NCBI GenBank assembly: GCA_028456385.1
Contig: JALNQF010000637.1
Location: 1 to 18,560 of the forward strand
Direction: 5' to 3'
DNA length: 18,560 nt
Origin: Ophiosphaerella korrae
Taxonomy: Eukaryota > Ascomycota > Dothideomycetes > Pleosporales > Phaeosphaeriaceae
Shown: piece by piece, positions 18,271-18,560 of the stretch
Numbering within the stretch: the first letter of the stretch is position 1
Layout of the letters: every line of letters begins with the position of its first letter
Program-made: the position numbers and the translations under genes
Notes under the pieces: generated by a model
Seen by the model: the letters and a program-made list of their open reading frames with translations, nothing else
Database searches by the model: none
Told to the model about the DNA's origin: nothing

Positions 18271-18560
18271 TATTAACTAACGTTGTAGAATTACAAAGAA
18301 AGAATGTTTATACCTACACTAGAGCTATACTAATTGCTTTAGTACTTAGTCTTACTATATAGCAACTTCTAGCGTTCTCCTATATCTTACTTATATTAAT
18401 TTCTATTACGTAGGAGTTTATCGTACTTTACTGTAACTAGAGCGTTAAGGCTAGAGAAAAGGTTAAGGCGCCTTATAATAAAGGTGCATCCTCCTAACTT
18501 CTTTACTTAAAAAGAGTAAAAACTAACTTTAGTAACCTAGCTACGCTAATTAAGAATAAA
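18271..18560. other. Decayed DNA to window end
   Basis: Nothing recognisable is seen. The window ends inside the same AT-rich composition, so the block extends beyond it. Confidence 0.5.

Larger units (their letters stand above)
1..18560. other. RIP-degraded AT-rich block
   Basis: The whole window shares one composition. TpA is the dominant dinucleotide, CTAG/TAGCTA words are everywhere, CpA and TpG are scarce, and CpG and CpT survive (GCGC, ACGC, CCT are common). Reading frames that look coding are interrupted almost only by TAA and TAG. This is the known signature of fungal repeat-induced point mutation (CpA to TpA on both strands), which inactivates duplicated DNA. No part of the window clearly escapes it, so no boundary with normal gene-rich DNA is visible. 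An alternative, a naturally AT-rich organellar or plasmid genome, does not explain the selective loss of CpA/TpG or the nuclear transposon remnants. Confidence 0.88.

Noticed and set aside
1..18560. Mitochondrial, apicoplast or plasmid AT-rich genome
   Set aside because: No rRNA, tRNA or organellar proteins are seen, and the decay is CpA-directed with nuclear transposon remnants.

Overview
This window looks like an AT-rich, repeat-induced-point-mutation (RIP) block from a filamentous ascomycete. This is inferred from the sequence alone. TpA is overwhelmingly common while CpA and TpG are rare, as expected when C in CpA is converted to T on both strands. No long intact gene survives, and nearly every in-frame stop in a recognisable relic is TAA or TAG, the products expected from CAA, CAG and TGG. 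TGA and ATG are almost absent. Two candidate introns of about 50 bp (GTAAGT donors, a TACTAAC branch site in one) and a Fot1/pogo-type transposon also point to a fungus. I see no tRNA, rRNA, CRISPR array or intact promoter.

Layout. 1-1240: no supported gene. 1262-4619: one or more long + strand relics with a 153-bp in-frame tandem duplication and a candidate intron at 2511-2559. 4620-4644: a perfect 11-bp hairpin followed by a T run. 4645-6340: a + strand coiled-coil relic with a frameshift in an A7 run and 34-codon tandem repeats at its end. 6436-7030: a minus-strand relic. 7481-8074: first of three copies of a dispersed repeat that keeps one reading frame. 8220-10352: the best preserved relic, about 710 codons with about 42 internal TAA/TAG, a 20-codon tandem repeat, a coiled coil and a possible C-terminal zinc finger.

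10866-11290 is the 5' end of a Fot1/pogo transposase gene on +. 11929-12690 is a short deletion derivative of a related element on -, with terminal inverted repeats at both ends. Its 5' arm is an inverted copy of the 10866 segment. 13091-13370 is the second dispersed-repeat copy. It is joined, possibly through a 50-bp intron, to an ankyrin-repeat relic (13470-14451). 14566-15080 is the third copy. 15480-18560 holds weaker relics, including a Cys-x2-Cys-Arg-Lys motif that may be a decayed Zn2Cys6 cluster.

The genes do not work together as a pathway: this is a graveyard of duplicated sequences inactivated by RIP. The most interesting content is the three-copy family linked to ankyrin repeats, the 710-codon relic, and the nested or inverted Fot1 remnants. 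I could assign a protein family only to the Fot1/pogo and ankyrin pieces.
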